Below are positions 54,330 through 64,000 of a stretch of 64,000 nucleotides of DNA, in pieces (positions within the stretch are counted from its first letter, which is position 1; each line of letters starts with the position of its first letter). Below the pieces are notes generated by a model, which saw only the letters and a list, made by a program, of their open reading frames with translations, had not been told where the DNA came from and ran no database searches. The position numbers were made by a program, and so were the translations under genes. The DNA is from Hyposmocoma kahamanoa (taxonomy: Eukaryota; Arthropoda; Insecta; Lepidoptera; Cosmopterigidae), in assembly GCF_003589595.1 (NCBI RefSeq), contig NW_020653945.1, forward strand, positions 4,513,026 through 4,577,025, given 5' to 3'.

Positions 54330-54904
54330 TTGAGTTAACCATATATAAAAATACACCTCGCCTCATTTTTACGCATACTTTTAATATATTTTGCTTAGGC
54401 GTAACGCACACTCTATCTTGACAGCTTATATTAATGTATTCCCAAGTTCTCTAATGTATTGGGACCCGTATTTCTTGCGAACCGCCTCAATTTCGCCTGG
54501 AACCCGCGTAGTAGTGCTATTAGAGTTATCACGCAACTGTTGGTCTTACATACTGTTGATGCCACTTTCCAGAGCAGATGGAGAATAAAAAGTAAGTAAA
54601 AAGTAAGTGAGTGTTCGATCTTTGTATTAATAATTATAACAAACTAGTGGAGTAATTTAAAAAAAAAATTGAATATCAATTCAATAAAAATTTAAAAAAA
54701 GTAAGTAGTTTAGTCTATAGTTTAGTAACACATTAATAAACATAAGGTACTTAAAATATAGAGTACAGCAGCGGGCAAAAATGGTGTTAATTTAAAAAAT
54801 CTGTAACTTAAGGTTACAATAACCCATTTAACACCACAACGTCATAACAGCATCGCGCCTTGCCACAACGTAGAGTGCCCATCGCAAAGCATTTTTTTTC
54901 ACAG
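54330..54904. other. SINE C tail scrap, otherwise nothing
   Basis: GTGTTCGATCTTTGTATTAA then ATAACAAACTAGTGGAGTAA at 54609-54657 is the 3' end of SINE family C, followed by A-rich DNA and TTGAATATC. The rest is unrecognised. Confidence 0.5.
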
Positions 54905-55052
54905 CCTCGCACCAGGGAAACCCTGTATTGCAGGTGCCATGAACACACAAAGACAACTACAAATGACACCACAAACTCACGAAGGAAATAATTGTAGGCC
55001 ATACAAATATTTTTCCCGGCCCAGGAATCGAACCCGGAACCTCTGCGTGCTT
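54905..55052 (-). repeat. tRNA-derived SINE, family A, head missing
   Basis: The inverse body from box B (CGGGTTCGATTCCTGGGCC) to AGGGTTTCCCTGGTGCGAGG. It stops at CACGCAGAGG, before box A. Confidence 0.8.
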
Positions 55053-55375
55053 ACCTATACTTTATTGTGCTTATTTAGACTTATATTTTCTTGGCTAGGA
55101 GTGTAATTTAAAGATTTTAGCAAAAATAGCAGGGAGGGCGTGCTCAACTACCGTAACTCAGTTATTTAATAGACTATTTTGAAGCCAGACAGTGTTGGTC
55201 TGGTGCTGATTCGTTAAATGGACGATGACCTTTAAACAGCGGTTAGATATTCTGCTTACAGCCAGTCGTATTCAGAGCATAGACATTTATTACCCAGATC
55301 TTCAATTGCCATGGTAACGGCATTACTTACTTCTTTGATTCATACTTACCTTAACTAGCATAACGGCCTAACGTG

Positions 55376-55450
55376 AACGTGAACACGTGAGGGTTGGATG
55401 AGGAGGTCCCGGGTTCGATTTCCGGTAGCCAATTTGGCAAGTGAACTTTT
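55376..55450 (+). repeat. Possible SINE head with box B
   Basis: AGGTCCCGGGTTCGATTTCC carries a box B-like GGTTCGATTTCC. The upstream half does not give a clear box A. It is perhaps a degraded SINE of another family. Confidence 0.35.
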
Positions 55451-55483
55451 TTGAATTGGTTCTGGTATGAATATCGTTGCTCT

Positions 55484-55752
55484 TTTTTTATGAATCCAAG
55501 TGACGGAACGAACAAGTCATGCGCCTGGTGGTAAGCGACACGCCTGTCCACAACAGTTGCAGTGCCACTTCGGCTTTAAATCACAAAGATCCGGGGGGGC
55601 ACTGCCACTGCGCCCGTCACCCTGAGCCATAAGTTAACAAGTCCCGTGCCTGCAATTTCACCAGCACCCTTACCCTTTGAAACCGAAACGCAGTCACTTT
55701 ACTGCTTGGCGGCAGATAAAGGTAAGGTGGCTCTTTTACAAGGAGCTCTACT
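55484..55752 (-). repeat. Dispersed repeat B, nearly full length, minus strand
   Basis: Starts with the inverse A-rich tail (TTTTTTTATGAATCCAAGTG) and ends AAGGAGCTCTACTCTACTA. All core blocks are present, including CGCCTGTCCACAACAGTTGC. Confidence 0.85.
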
Positions 55753-55788
55753 CTACTAAATTAATATTATATAGATATCTATTTTTAA

Positions 55789-56035
55789 CCGACTCCAAAA
55801 AAGGATGAGGTTGTCAATTTGACTGATTTTGTGTGTGTGTGTATGTTTACGCGATTACTCCGGCATTTGCGAACCGATTTTCATGATTCTTTTTTTTTAT
55901 TGGAAAGAGGGAACTTCACTAATGGTCCCGTTTAAATTTGAAGAAAATATACCACCTGTAAGGTGTAAGGCAAACTTGAATACGGTTGCACTCTCTTTAC
56001 GGTAACAGATTACTACGAACATTTGAGGTCGGTTT
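55789..56035 (+). repeat. Dispersed repeat E, complete with inverted ends
   Basis: Begins TAACCGACTCCAAAAAAGGA and ends ATTTGAGGTCGGTT, so AACCGACYYC is inverted at the termini. The body has TTACGCGATTACTCCGGC and TTTAAATTTGAAGAAAATAT. 247 bp, no coding. Confidence 0.85.
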
Positions 56036-56259
56036 CTTTTTTATTAAAAAATTTATAATTATAGGCTCTCACCTCTGCCATGACCTAAAAGATTAATTTT
56101 GAATTTTTAAATGTCCCGGCAAAAGCACAGTCGGCCGGGTTCAGGGACTCATGTTCAAGAACCGTCACACAATACGTGCCGTATCGAGCAGGGCGGCCTT
56201 CTGCATTTGTGTTGGATTATAATTATTATATGATTATCACTAATTTAGTGGTTAGTGTC

Positions 56260-56720
56260 AGATCGAGTTGCATAGCCCCCAGGTACTGTCTACAGAACTT
56301 CACTGTATTCCACGGTTGGTGCGAGAAGCCATCGAAATAACGAAGTACAAAGCATTGAACCGTGATGATGATTTTAAACTATCCAGTGCATGGAAACCGG
56401 TCCTTAGTGCGTGCAGTAATAAAAACAAAAACACCTCGAGTTCAGTTTCGCGTGTAGATACAGTGAGTGTGGTTTGTGTGAAAAAAGTGAGCGACAATGG
56501 TAACGCTACAACAAATCGCGATGAAGGTAGTAATCGTCGACAACGCAAGAGGGTAGACAGATATGTCTGCTCTTAAAGCTGTCATCTGCCGCCGTCCAGT
56601 CAACCCGTGACCATGGAGCGTGCAACCGTTCCGAAATGTCGGGAAAATAAAAAGAAGTCATACCGTGGTAAGAAACCTGATATTAGTGATAATCATTTAG
56701 TGAATAACAACGAAAGTCTT
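56260..56720 (+). pseudogene. Penelope-like element 3' end (post GIY-YIG region)
   Basis: The frame from 56268 reads HSPQVLSTELHCIPRLVREA then IEITKYKALNRDDDFKLSSA then WKPVLSACS. The VLSxExHxxxRxxREAIEIxK...NRDDGxxLSxxWxPVL signature is what I know from the C-terminus of GIY-YIG-bearing Penelope-like polyproteins. The GIY-YIG motif and RT lie upstream in intact elements and are absent here. A Ser/Thr- and basic-rich tail and a stop follow. Then comes noncoding GCAACCGTTCCGAAATGTCG, which I associate with such elements in Lepidoptera. Truncated copy. Confidence 0.5.
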
Positions 56721-57815
56721 AAAATCTATTATTATCATGATTATTATATTACAGATTTTATCAGTTCATGAGTCACTTTAGAAAACACTTTGAATATCTA
56801 GTTTCAGTCAATGTGTATTACTACGGAGTCCCAAATATAATACCCCATAATCCAAACATTGCTAGACACTCCACCTTCCGCAGTAAAAGGCACTCGTAGC
56901 TAGCCCTTCTCGTATTCCACGCGAGTCATTTGATAATATCTTCAGTACTTTCGCTACGTGATCTTCCTTGTTGATAGAGCTGCATTTTATACTGTGTTAT
57001 ATATTACGTCTGTGTTACAGCATAGAACCAGTAATACATTAATAATAATAATAATAGCTCCTTTATTTGTGAAACCACAGGTTATTATAGAAGCTGACAT
57101 GTACAAAATAAGTGTAGTTTCACTGTGTCCTATCAAACAGTAGGCGTACAAATATTGAAGGTATATTTATACATTCACTCACATGCACTTTGACTGACTA
57201 CACCATATGTATCATCTTTATTTTTTCAATAATATTACATGGGCGTGCACACATGGATTTAATAAGTCGGTCAGAATTTAAACGCTATGATAGTTGCATG
57301 GGTCAATTTTAATGGTAATTAGATGTCAAAATAATATCGTAATATGAATAACGTCCAATGTCAAAAATTAAACAATATATTATATAATTTTTTTAATTAT
57401 ATAATTCAGGGATTTATCATTTAAAAATTCGGACACTGTTAGTACATTTTATTAGTCAAAAACTTGTTTAACTGTTTTTTAAATGGGATCAGGTTTTTCT
57501 CAGACCTTAGTGCTAAAAAACTTTTCACAACAAAAATACTTTTCTGCAAGAAGGTAGTTTGTTACCTAGTCAACTGAAAACACGTTTGAAGTTTTAAAAT
57601 GAGGAAGTACAAAATACAACATCGCTTTTTAACACTTTTAACAATTATGCCTTCTATAGTAATATTAAGTTTATTGAAGAATATTACGATGTTTTAGTAC
57701 TACGATATTAAATTATTTTTTGTGATATTTATTGCGGGATGCATGTATATTTTTACATCAATATTTTTGTTTGGTGCCTGTGACTGCCGCCACATCATCC
57801 AACTACCTTCGCAAC
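56721..57815. other. No recognised feature
   Basis: AT-rich. The short frame at 56958-57143 has no domain. Confidence 0.4.
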
Positions 57816-57817
57816 TT

Positions 57818-58035
57818 CTACTTATCGTGTCGATACTTCTTTTGTTTTAGAACTGACCCTGAATAGAACGTTGCTACCTCGACTGCGCTGTCCGTGGTCG
57901 CATAAAGATCTTCGCTCATACAGGTATTAAGACACAAAGGATACAACAGTATGTGCTGCATGGACTTTGTTGAGGCACCGCAGTCACATTGGATTAGACT
58001 AGCATCTATTGTAGATACATTCATCTCAAGTTATA
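57818..58035 (-). pseudogene. LINE C-terminal zinc-knuckle fragment
   Basis: The minus-strand translation STIDASLIQCDCGASTKSMQ then HILLYPLC contains a CXCG...MQHIL..P.C knuckle. SEDLYATTDSAVEVATFYSG follows. This is the typical end of jockey/RTE-like ORF2 in Lepidoptera. A stop follows after about 68 codons, and upstream RT is absent. Confidence 0.6.
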
Positions 58036-58067
58036 CGATTTTTATTTTGGTTTACTAACATTATTTT

Positions 58068-58335
58068 GGATCATTATTAATACAAAGACCGAACACTAAG
58101 AAAAGATTCCTATGATCCGGCTGAATTCATACATGACTCATACCAACAACTTCCAGCAAATCGTACCAGACACTATGCCAACTAAGCCACGGAACGATAA
58201 CGGAGCTTACGAATTTTTCTATGTCCTTGCAAATCTTTGTTTTTAGTTTTTAACGACTCTTTGCTGTAGTGCCATCTGTGAGAAATTTGTTTCTTCACTC
58301 AACCAGGCTCTCTCGAGAGAAATAAGCACTACTAC
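58068..58335 (-). repeat. SINE C with conserved upstream extension
   Basis: 58068-58200 is the inverse family C SINE, with box B mutated. 58201-58300 continues with sequence matching the 5' flank of the plus-strand copy at 62915 (inverse of TTTCTCACAGATGGCGCTAG and GTCGTTAAGAACC-like blocks). The repeated unit is therefore longer than the tRNA-like SINE. Confidence 0.7.
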
Positions 58336-58338
58336 TAA

Positions 58339-58588
58339 GCAGTACTGCTTACCTGTTTCTGCCGCCAAGCCGTAATGTGAGTATAACTGTGTTCCGGTTT
58401 CGAAGCGTAAGGGTGCTGATGTAGTTACAGGCACATGGGACTTGTCAACTTATGTCTCAGGATGATGGACGCAGTGGTAGTGCCTCTCAGTTTCTTGCGT
58501 TTTAAAGCTTCGAATGGCTCTGCAACTGCTATGCACGGACAGGCGTGTCGCTTACCACCACGCCCACGACTTATATTATAAAAAAAAC
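58339..58588 (+). repeat. Dispersed repeat B
   Basis: AGTACTGCTTACCTGTTTCT through GACAGGCGTGTCGCTTACCA, to ACTTATATTATAAAAAAAAC. Confidence 0.85.
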
Positions 58589-58616
58589 ACATGTAGGTTA
58601 AACAAACGGGACCACT

Positions 58617-58661
58617 GCGTGGCAGACAAGCATGGTGACCGTTTGGCCACGGAGACAGTTA
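58617..58661 (-). repeat. SINE A head scrap
   Basis: The inverse reads AACTGTCTCCGTGGCCAAAC then GGTCACCATGCTTGTCTGCC, the box A end of family A only. Confidence 0.75.
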
Positions 58662-59330
58662 AAGGGGAAATTTTATTATGTAGCACTGTAAGTGTACCTT
58701 GATGTGCTGCTGTCTGTACTACCCTTGTGTACAGGGTTATTTTTAGAATACTAAAAACCCCTCAGGTCTTTTATTACTAACATAATTGTTATAGAACAGC
58801 TTTTATACTGTAGGTACGTAGCCTGATTTATAATTTGTTCGATTATCTCACACGTTACGTTAAAATATCAATGTTACTTTGCAAGTACGTGTAGTTATTT
58901 TTAAAAATGATTTCCCAAACAATGTGTTATACAAACATCAATAACATGCAACCGCGGTACGTTCACCCCTCGGAAAGCGGAGTTTTATCGATTCCAGGAC
59001 TCAACCAATCTTGTAATAACATCGATTGGGAACACGTATTTGTAGAAAAATAAAAAAAAGAGAACGACCAGACGCAGTTGTATACAGAATATAAAGTGCA
59101 TCTGGGTGCTTGTTAGCTTCATGCTGGTTCCCAGTTTTAAAAGTTGATATTGTTGACAAGGACTAACTGAGTGCTCTATCACACCACCTCACCATCCTAC
59201 TGTACGATGTACCTACACCATACAGATACAAAACCACAAATATAGAAAAACAATCTGATTATTCATCAACATATTTTAGTGACACAGTGTGTGGATAGGG
59301 CTTTGCACCACGTACTTTATGTATTGCAAT
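58662..59330. other. No recognised feature
   Basis: AT-rich. ATTGCAAT at 59323-59330 is the left target duplication of the adjacent P1 element. Confidence 0.4.
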
Positions 59331-59827
59331 CATCGAGTATATAACCAGAAATAGAGAGGAAATGTCGTTTAATTTGTTGGAAAACTATTCTGCCATATCA
59401 TTACTGTGACAACTGCGCTCCGATTGGCCAGCCCGAGTTCAAAACAATTGACGGGTGTCGTCAATGGGTGTCGTCAACTGTTTCACTTCAAATCGACCAG
59501 TTAACATGAGCTTTGCTATAATGGACGATAATTGCAAAATTACATATTTAATATTTAATTACCAATGAAATATGATTCCGTTTCTTTTGTAATTAGATGC
59601 TTTGCTGTTTTTCCCACACCACCGAATAGAACAGCACGGCATTGTTAGAGATATTATCTTTATTACAATAAATACAGAATATTTTTTGAAATATACGAAG
59701 ACGTACACACAGGTCAGTACTTGGCCTGTCTATATTTCAGTGCAAACGAGATAAGAGCTGTATCCTAATGTGTTTCCAGGAATATATGGCCCTTATTTCG
59801 TCTCTATTTCTGGTTATATACTCGATG
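59331..59827. mobile_element. TIR element P1, complete copy with 8-bp target duplication
   Basis: The ends are perfect inverted repeats of 26 bp (CATCGAGTATATAACCAGAA then ATAGAG). The flanks are ATTGCAAT on both sides (59323-59330, 59828-59835). ATTGCAAT is its own inverse, so it could be mistaken for TIR. It is absent next to the ends of the other two copies, which supports a real target duplication. 497 bp, noncoding. Confidence 0.88.
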
Positions 59828-59835
59828 ATTGCAAT

Positions 59836-60392
59836 TAAGCTTAGCGCCACCTACAGAGCGCTTCACGTTTCCTCTAACCTAATATCCGTGTTCTGCCATA
59901 GACATTAAATCTATGTGTAAGCGTTTTAGAAAATACTAAGCTTAGAGTACATTTCATAAAGGATGGGTACTGCGACATTCATATTTTTACATTGTATGCA
60001 TTGATTTACAAATAAATGGACGACGGGTCTAATACAAAAACCACGAAAAAAATGTCCCAAGTCAACCTATTTAAACGTAGTGACATGTAAAGGAATATGA
60101 AAAAGCTAAAACGTTGAATTTAAATTGTAATGTCATCGCAGTACTGTCTAATTTTGCTTGCTTCGCTGTCAGTCGAACAAACGAAGACTAAAGCGTGAAT
60201 GACGCTCTGTATACGATTTTAACGCCCTATAAGTTCGGACACTTTTTAGCGCGGACCCGACGTCCATATAAATGTAAGTCAATGATTGTATGCATACTAT
60301 TTTTAATTACTCTAACAATCAGGCTACAAAACGAAATAGTAAATTTGTATAATATATAACAAACAGTATTTCCTTCAATTGTAAATTTAGTT
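59836..60392. other. No recognised feature
   Basis: No open frame or shared repeat identified. Confidence 0.4.
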
Positions 60393-60664
60393 AGCAGCAT
60401 AGCTCCTAGTGAAAGAGTGCGTCCAGGGAAGTACTTCCACCTTACCTATTTCTGCCAGCACAGCAGTAATGTTAGCATTACTGTGTTCCGGTATTGAAGG
60501 GTAAGGGTGCCGGCGAAATTACAGGCTCATGGGACTTGTCAACTAATGACACAGGGTGACGGGGACGATGATCTTTGCGATTTAAAGCTCTGAGTGGCAC
60601 TGCAACTGTTAAGGACAGGCGTGTAGTCGACTTGCTCCCCATCACTTGATATTATAAAAAAAAA
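60393..60664 (+). repeat. Dispersed repeat B
   Basis: AGCAGCATAGCTCCTAGTGA to ATCACTTGATATTATAAAAA, with a deletion after GGGTGACGGG. Confidence 0.85.
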
Positions 60665-61448
60665 TAAGTAACAATTGCAACACATAAATTAGATAGAAAC
60701 TGCAATGACAAAGATAAAAATAAATTACCCCAACTACTTGATGTGTTGAATATTTATCCATAGAGATTTACACCAAAGAATCGATAAATCGTATCGACTA
60801 TTGTGTATCTCGCGTCAATACGTGTTACATACACCCTGAATGCTACTTTCTCCTCCTTCCTGAATGGTCCTTTTCTTTTGTTTTGAGCTTTGCGTGATGT
60901 TTTTGAGGTAATTGTTCAAATTTTGTGTCGTTGCTTTTGATTTTATGCTTTTTTGTTTACTTTTTCNNNNNNNNNNGTTTTGCTGACGACTTGTAATATA
61001 TGTATATAATATGCGCATAGACTTAGTATAAGCAGCACAAAACACTCAACATTATTTTCAATGAACAATGAACATCCATCATCAATGTAAAAAAGAAAAC
61101 GTACGCCCAAATGCGATTCTTTTTTCAATTTCAATTTCCATGAGCCCAATTTAAATGTTAATTAAAAAGGAACGGGTTTCTTTATGTTTGGAATAAATTA
61201 TGAATACTTTAATTATACGTCTAACAATGGATTAATAAATAAAACTATTACAAAATGTGTTTATATACTACCGGTTTTAAGGAATAAAATATATTTTTTA
61301 TCAAATAAATATCTCAAGGCTGAATGTTCTCGACTCTCTACCTTTTAAATTTATTCATGTTTGCAAATTACAAACACTATGTATCTTAATTTTTCTTAGT
61401 ATATAGATGGGATGATAGTAATAATAATAATAACGTACACACTTATAT
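60665..61448. other. No gene; contains an assembly gap
   Basis: Ten Ns at 60967-60976 interrupt AT-rich DNA. Frames crossing the gap are meaningless. Confidence 0.6.
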
Positions 61449-61632
61449 ACCCGCACTAAGGAAACCCTATGTCGCGAGTGCCATGGACCACACATAGACA
61501 ACCATAACTTACACCCAAACTCACGAGAGAAATAAATGTAGGTCATACAAATATTTCTCACGGCTCGGGAATCGAACCCGGAACCTCTGCGTGGCAGCCC
61601 AGTATGGTAACCGTTTGGTCACGGAGGTAGTT
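61449..61632 (-). repeat. tRNA-derived SINE, family A, full length
   Basis: The inverse head AACTACCTCCGTGACCAAAC, ACCATACTGGGCTGCCACGC, box B GGTTCGATTCC and the complete body to AGGGTTTCCTTAGTGCGGG. Confidence 0.88.
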
Positions 61633-61639
61633 ATATGTA

Positions 61640-61776
61640 TGGCTGTTAGGAATGGTTTAAGTGATTTGGCAGGCATAACTCCACCCGACGTTTTGAGTAA
61701 ATACAAGTTGCAACATTACCGCCGAAATCTAGAAACAAACATATTGCGACGTGTTAAAGAAAGCATAGTATATTAA
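61640..61776 (+). pseudogene. Unassigned protein-like remnant
   Basis: The frame ending at 61776 reads VRNGLSDLAGITPPDVLSKY then KLQHYRRNLETNILRRVKES and IVY before TAA. The residues after the SINE junction look protein-like, but I recognise no family. It may be the tail of an ORF interrupted by SINE A. Low certainty. Confidence 0.2.
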
Positions 61777-62430
61777 AAATATTCATGTGTTACAATTATG
61801 TCCATGTTATTGCAAACTCGTGACGTTTAAAGAGTCAGCTTTTTGCAATAACTTATTCTCCACAGTTATAAATCGATGTATTATTTTATAAACGAGGTAA
61901 ACCAGTGCGGATTGCGTCTGACTAACTAACGACTAACTAGCGGTAGACTAACTAACGTTTTTAACGGGTACGTAAACTTGACACCAAAAGGCCTAACACG
62001 AAATTTGAAAGACGAAACAACGATCGCTGCTTTAGCTTCGTTTCATGGCGGATACGCATTTCGCAAAGGCAAATCGCCTCATATACATATATGTGCTTTT
62101 AAACTGGCTTGATACAAACCATACACGCTCGTGTAGTATGATTTCATAAAAAATGTAACACAGGTTGCCATGAGTTGATGTTGACAGATATCACAGCAAT
62201 AGTAATAGCAAGTTTTTAATTATTGTTATGGCAATAAGATTTTGTGTGCATATTTTTGAAAAAGTCAGTACCGCTTCTGCCATTAGCTAACTTTAAACAA
62301 AAAAGGATCTATTTTCTTTTAAAATGTTATATAGTCAATGGTCATTTTAAAAATAATATTTTAGCCCGCATTTTAAGAATAGGCGGGAAAGTTTTAAGTT
62401 TATCATTCATTAAAAGTGCATAGAATCGTA
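61777..62430. other. No recognised feature
   Basis: GACTAACTA words repeat at 61918-61950. Otherwise nothing. Confidence 0.35.
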
Positions 62431-62435
62431 AAAAT

Positions 62436-62545
62436 GTGGTACCTCATCCACCGTATTCGCCCGACGTAGATCCTTCAGATTTTCACTTGTTTCGGTCTTC
62501 AGAAAATTCTTTGAATGGACTTTCATAACGAAGATACTGTCAAAC
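62436..62545 (+). pseudogene. mariner transposase C-terminal fragment
   Basis: The frame reads HPPYSPDVDPSDFHLFRSSE then NSLNGLS and stop. YSPDVDPSDFHLF corresponds to the YSPDLAPSDYHLF motif of mariner transposases, which carries the third catalytic aspartate. The following FRSxxNSLNG is also standard. A frameshift then leads into EDTVKQHL-like residues. Only about 35 codons remain, and no TIRs were identified, so it is a relic. Confidence 0.75.
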
Positions 62546-62914
62546 AACACTTAACCGGAATTTGTAAATCAAATTGGTAAAAGTTTGATTTTTTTTTTAA
62601 ATGTTTTTCATTTATATTTTTGTAGCTGCATTCGTTGCGACGGTCATTTTGTTCAGAGTAGCTTGTCCACGAGCTGTGTATCTTTAAATAAGCTAGATAG
62701 CAATACACCTGTCTCACTCTTGCAATAATATTGGTCGTGTATTCAACACTTTACTGTTCAACGCTTTTAGATTAATATAAATAAAGCGACATTTGGTTTC
62801 AACTCGCATCATCAGCGTTTCCCTGAAAAGTACCTGCAACTAAACTACCATCGAAAAGCACCTAAACTTTAATATCATATGATGTCAGCTGCTGGTAGCT
62901 GTAAAGGCACCTCT
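62546..62914. other. No recognised feature
   Basis: May include residual mariner 3' DNA just after 62545. No TIR was found. Confidence 0.3.
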
Positions 62915-63170
62915 CAAGTGAAGAAAAACTTTCATAGATTTCTCACAGATGGCGCTAGAGCAAAAAGTCGTTAAGAACCAAAAACAAAGATCTGCAACAA
63001 ACACATAAGGTCCGTTGGTTCCTTCCGTGGCTTAGTTGACAATGCGTCCTGCACGGTTTGCTGGGAGACATTGGTTCGAATTCAACGAGATCGAAATGAA
63101 ATTTTTTCTAAGTATTCGATATTTGCTTAGTAATTATAACAAACTAGTGGAGTGGCTGCTACATACCAAC
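62915..63170 (+). repeat. SINE C with conserved upstream extension
   Basis: 62925-63010 matches the extension at 58201-58300 in inverse. The tRNA-like head CCGTGGCTTAGTTGACAATG, box B GGTTCGAATTC, and the tail TAATTATAACAAACTAGTGG follow. The copy then changes directly into LINE D. Confidence 0.75.
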
Positions 63171-63171
63171 G

Positions 63172-63680
63172 GCCAAGTTGGATTCAATTGACAAGCGTAC
63201 CAAGAAGCTTATCGGTGACTCGGAATTAGTAGAGGCGAAGCTGTAGAGCCTTGAACACCACCGAAAAGTTGCCAGCTTATCGGTATTCGGATATATCACG
63301 GAGAGTGTGCGATGGAATTACACGATTTAATTCTGCCTTCCCCTTTCCATCACCGGGGGACTAGACGTAGGCTTGGGTTCCACCCCTATGTTGTGGATAT
63401 TCCTAAGATTCGCACGAAGCATTACGCTTCCACATTTACATGGCCAACGGCTATGAGTGAAATTTTCTGCCTGCAGATTTGTTCCCTGAACGTTATAACT
63501 TGGACCTTTTCAAGGCGAGATTGAATAGGCACTATTTAGGTGTGCATGCTCCATCATCGACCTCATCGTCACTTTCCCTCGCTGAGATGGACGTCAAATG
63601 TGCCCTTATATTTTTAATAAAAAAAAGGAGTAATTTCACAAAAAAATTATTGAATATCATGGTCGTGAAACAACGTGGCA
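63172..63680 (+). pseudogene. LINE family D 3' end
   Basis: Across shifted frames it encodes KRTKKLIGDSELVEAKL, SLEHHRKVASL, then ECAMELHDLILPSPFHHRGT, RRRLGFHPYVVDIPKIRTKH, YASTFTWPTAMSE, FPERYNLDLFKARLNRHYLG and SSTSSSLSLAEMD. This is the C-terminal domain of a jockey-like LINE. It is followed by GGAGTAATTTCACAAAAAAA, then TTGAATATC. 5'-truncated, and several frameshifts are present. Confidence 0.75.
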
Positions 63681-64000
63681 TTAAATAAAACTTAATTGCT
63701 CTTTTTGGCTAATCCAAATGGTTTAAAATCTTGGAATTCAAGAGGATTTCGCTTATCTTTTAGCCCAACCACTAACCTTCAGTTTGGAACAAAAAGAAGG
63801 AAGCCAAAAGAAATATTTCCATCAAATAGCGACTTTGCTGCCAAAGCGCATACCATCAGTTCGTGTATACGCGAGTATATTGTCTGATATATATCACCTC
63901 TACTTTTAGCTACAGCTACGAACAAACATACCACTTCTTTAAGAAAACACCGAGGCTTATTATAACAAACAATTTCAAAGTAAACAATGTGGAAAGGTAT
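63681..64000. other. No recognised feature
   Basis: The frame at 63696-63887 has no domain. Confidence 0.35.

Noticed and set aside
60815..61149. Open frames crossing the N run
   Set aside because: They span an assembly gap and cannot be interpreted.

Overview
The window looks like an AT-rich, repeat-dense stretch of an insect nuclear genome, most likely a lepidopteran (moth or butterfly). This rests on recognising repeat families rather than on any search. They include tRNA-derived SINEs, a dispersed repeat of a type I recall as common in butterflies, CR1/Jockey/RTE/R1-like LINE tails, a Penelope-like remnant, mariner and hAT debris, and large CA/TG microsatellites. No bacterial-style operon, rRNA gene, true tRNA gene or CRISPR array is visible. 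A 10-base run of N at 60967-60976 marks an assembly gap.

No complete host gene is supported. The best host-gene hint is a possible first coding exon of a THAP-type zinc-finger protein at 7331-7390, directly followed by a GTAAGT splice donor and preceded by a GC-rich, promoter-like patch. Everything else that is coding belongs to mobile elements.

The main feature is an apparently complete and intact non-LTR retrotransposon on the minus strand at 35713-41573. It is bounded by a 13-bp target-site duplication. It has a 669-nt 5' UTR, a 501-aa ORF1, and an overlapping 1218-aa ORF2 with endonuclease, reverse transcriptase, RNase H and a C-terminal zinc knuckle. The short 3' end finishes in a hexamer repeat. 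The domain order suggests the LOA / I-group of LINEs.

Region by region: 0-5 kb holds a diverged tandem duplication, LINE and SINE fragments and a 0.5-kb TIR element. 7-11 kb holds the THAP-like exon, a LINE tail and MITE fragments. 11-18 kb holds SINEs, a hAT-type MITE and a frameshifted CR1-like LINE (PHD-finger ORF1 plus endonuclease) cut off before its RT domain. 20-28 kb holds SINEs, a hAT element with a perfect 8-bp target duplication, a 117-bp Tc1-like MITE, a LINE tail carrying a long CA microsatellite, and a 548-bp TIR element. 28-33 kb holds SINE clusters, a near-perfect hairpin and a short LTR with primer-binding site and gag remnant. 42-48 kb holds satellite-like tandem repeats, a GAAGAC hexanucleotide array and the second copy of the microsatellite-bearing LINE tail. 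51-64 kb holds LINE, RTE, Penelope-like and mariner fragments, plus a Harbinger-like MITE nested in a SINE.

These elements do not form a pathway. The window is best read as layered transposition history: a recent LINE insertion, mid-age MITEs with recognisable target duplications, and many older truncated pieces.
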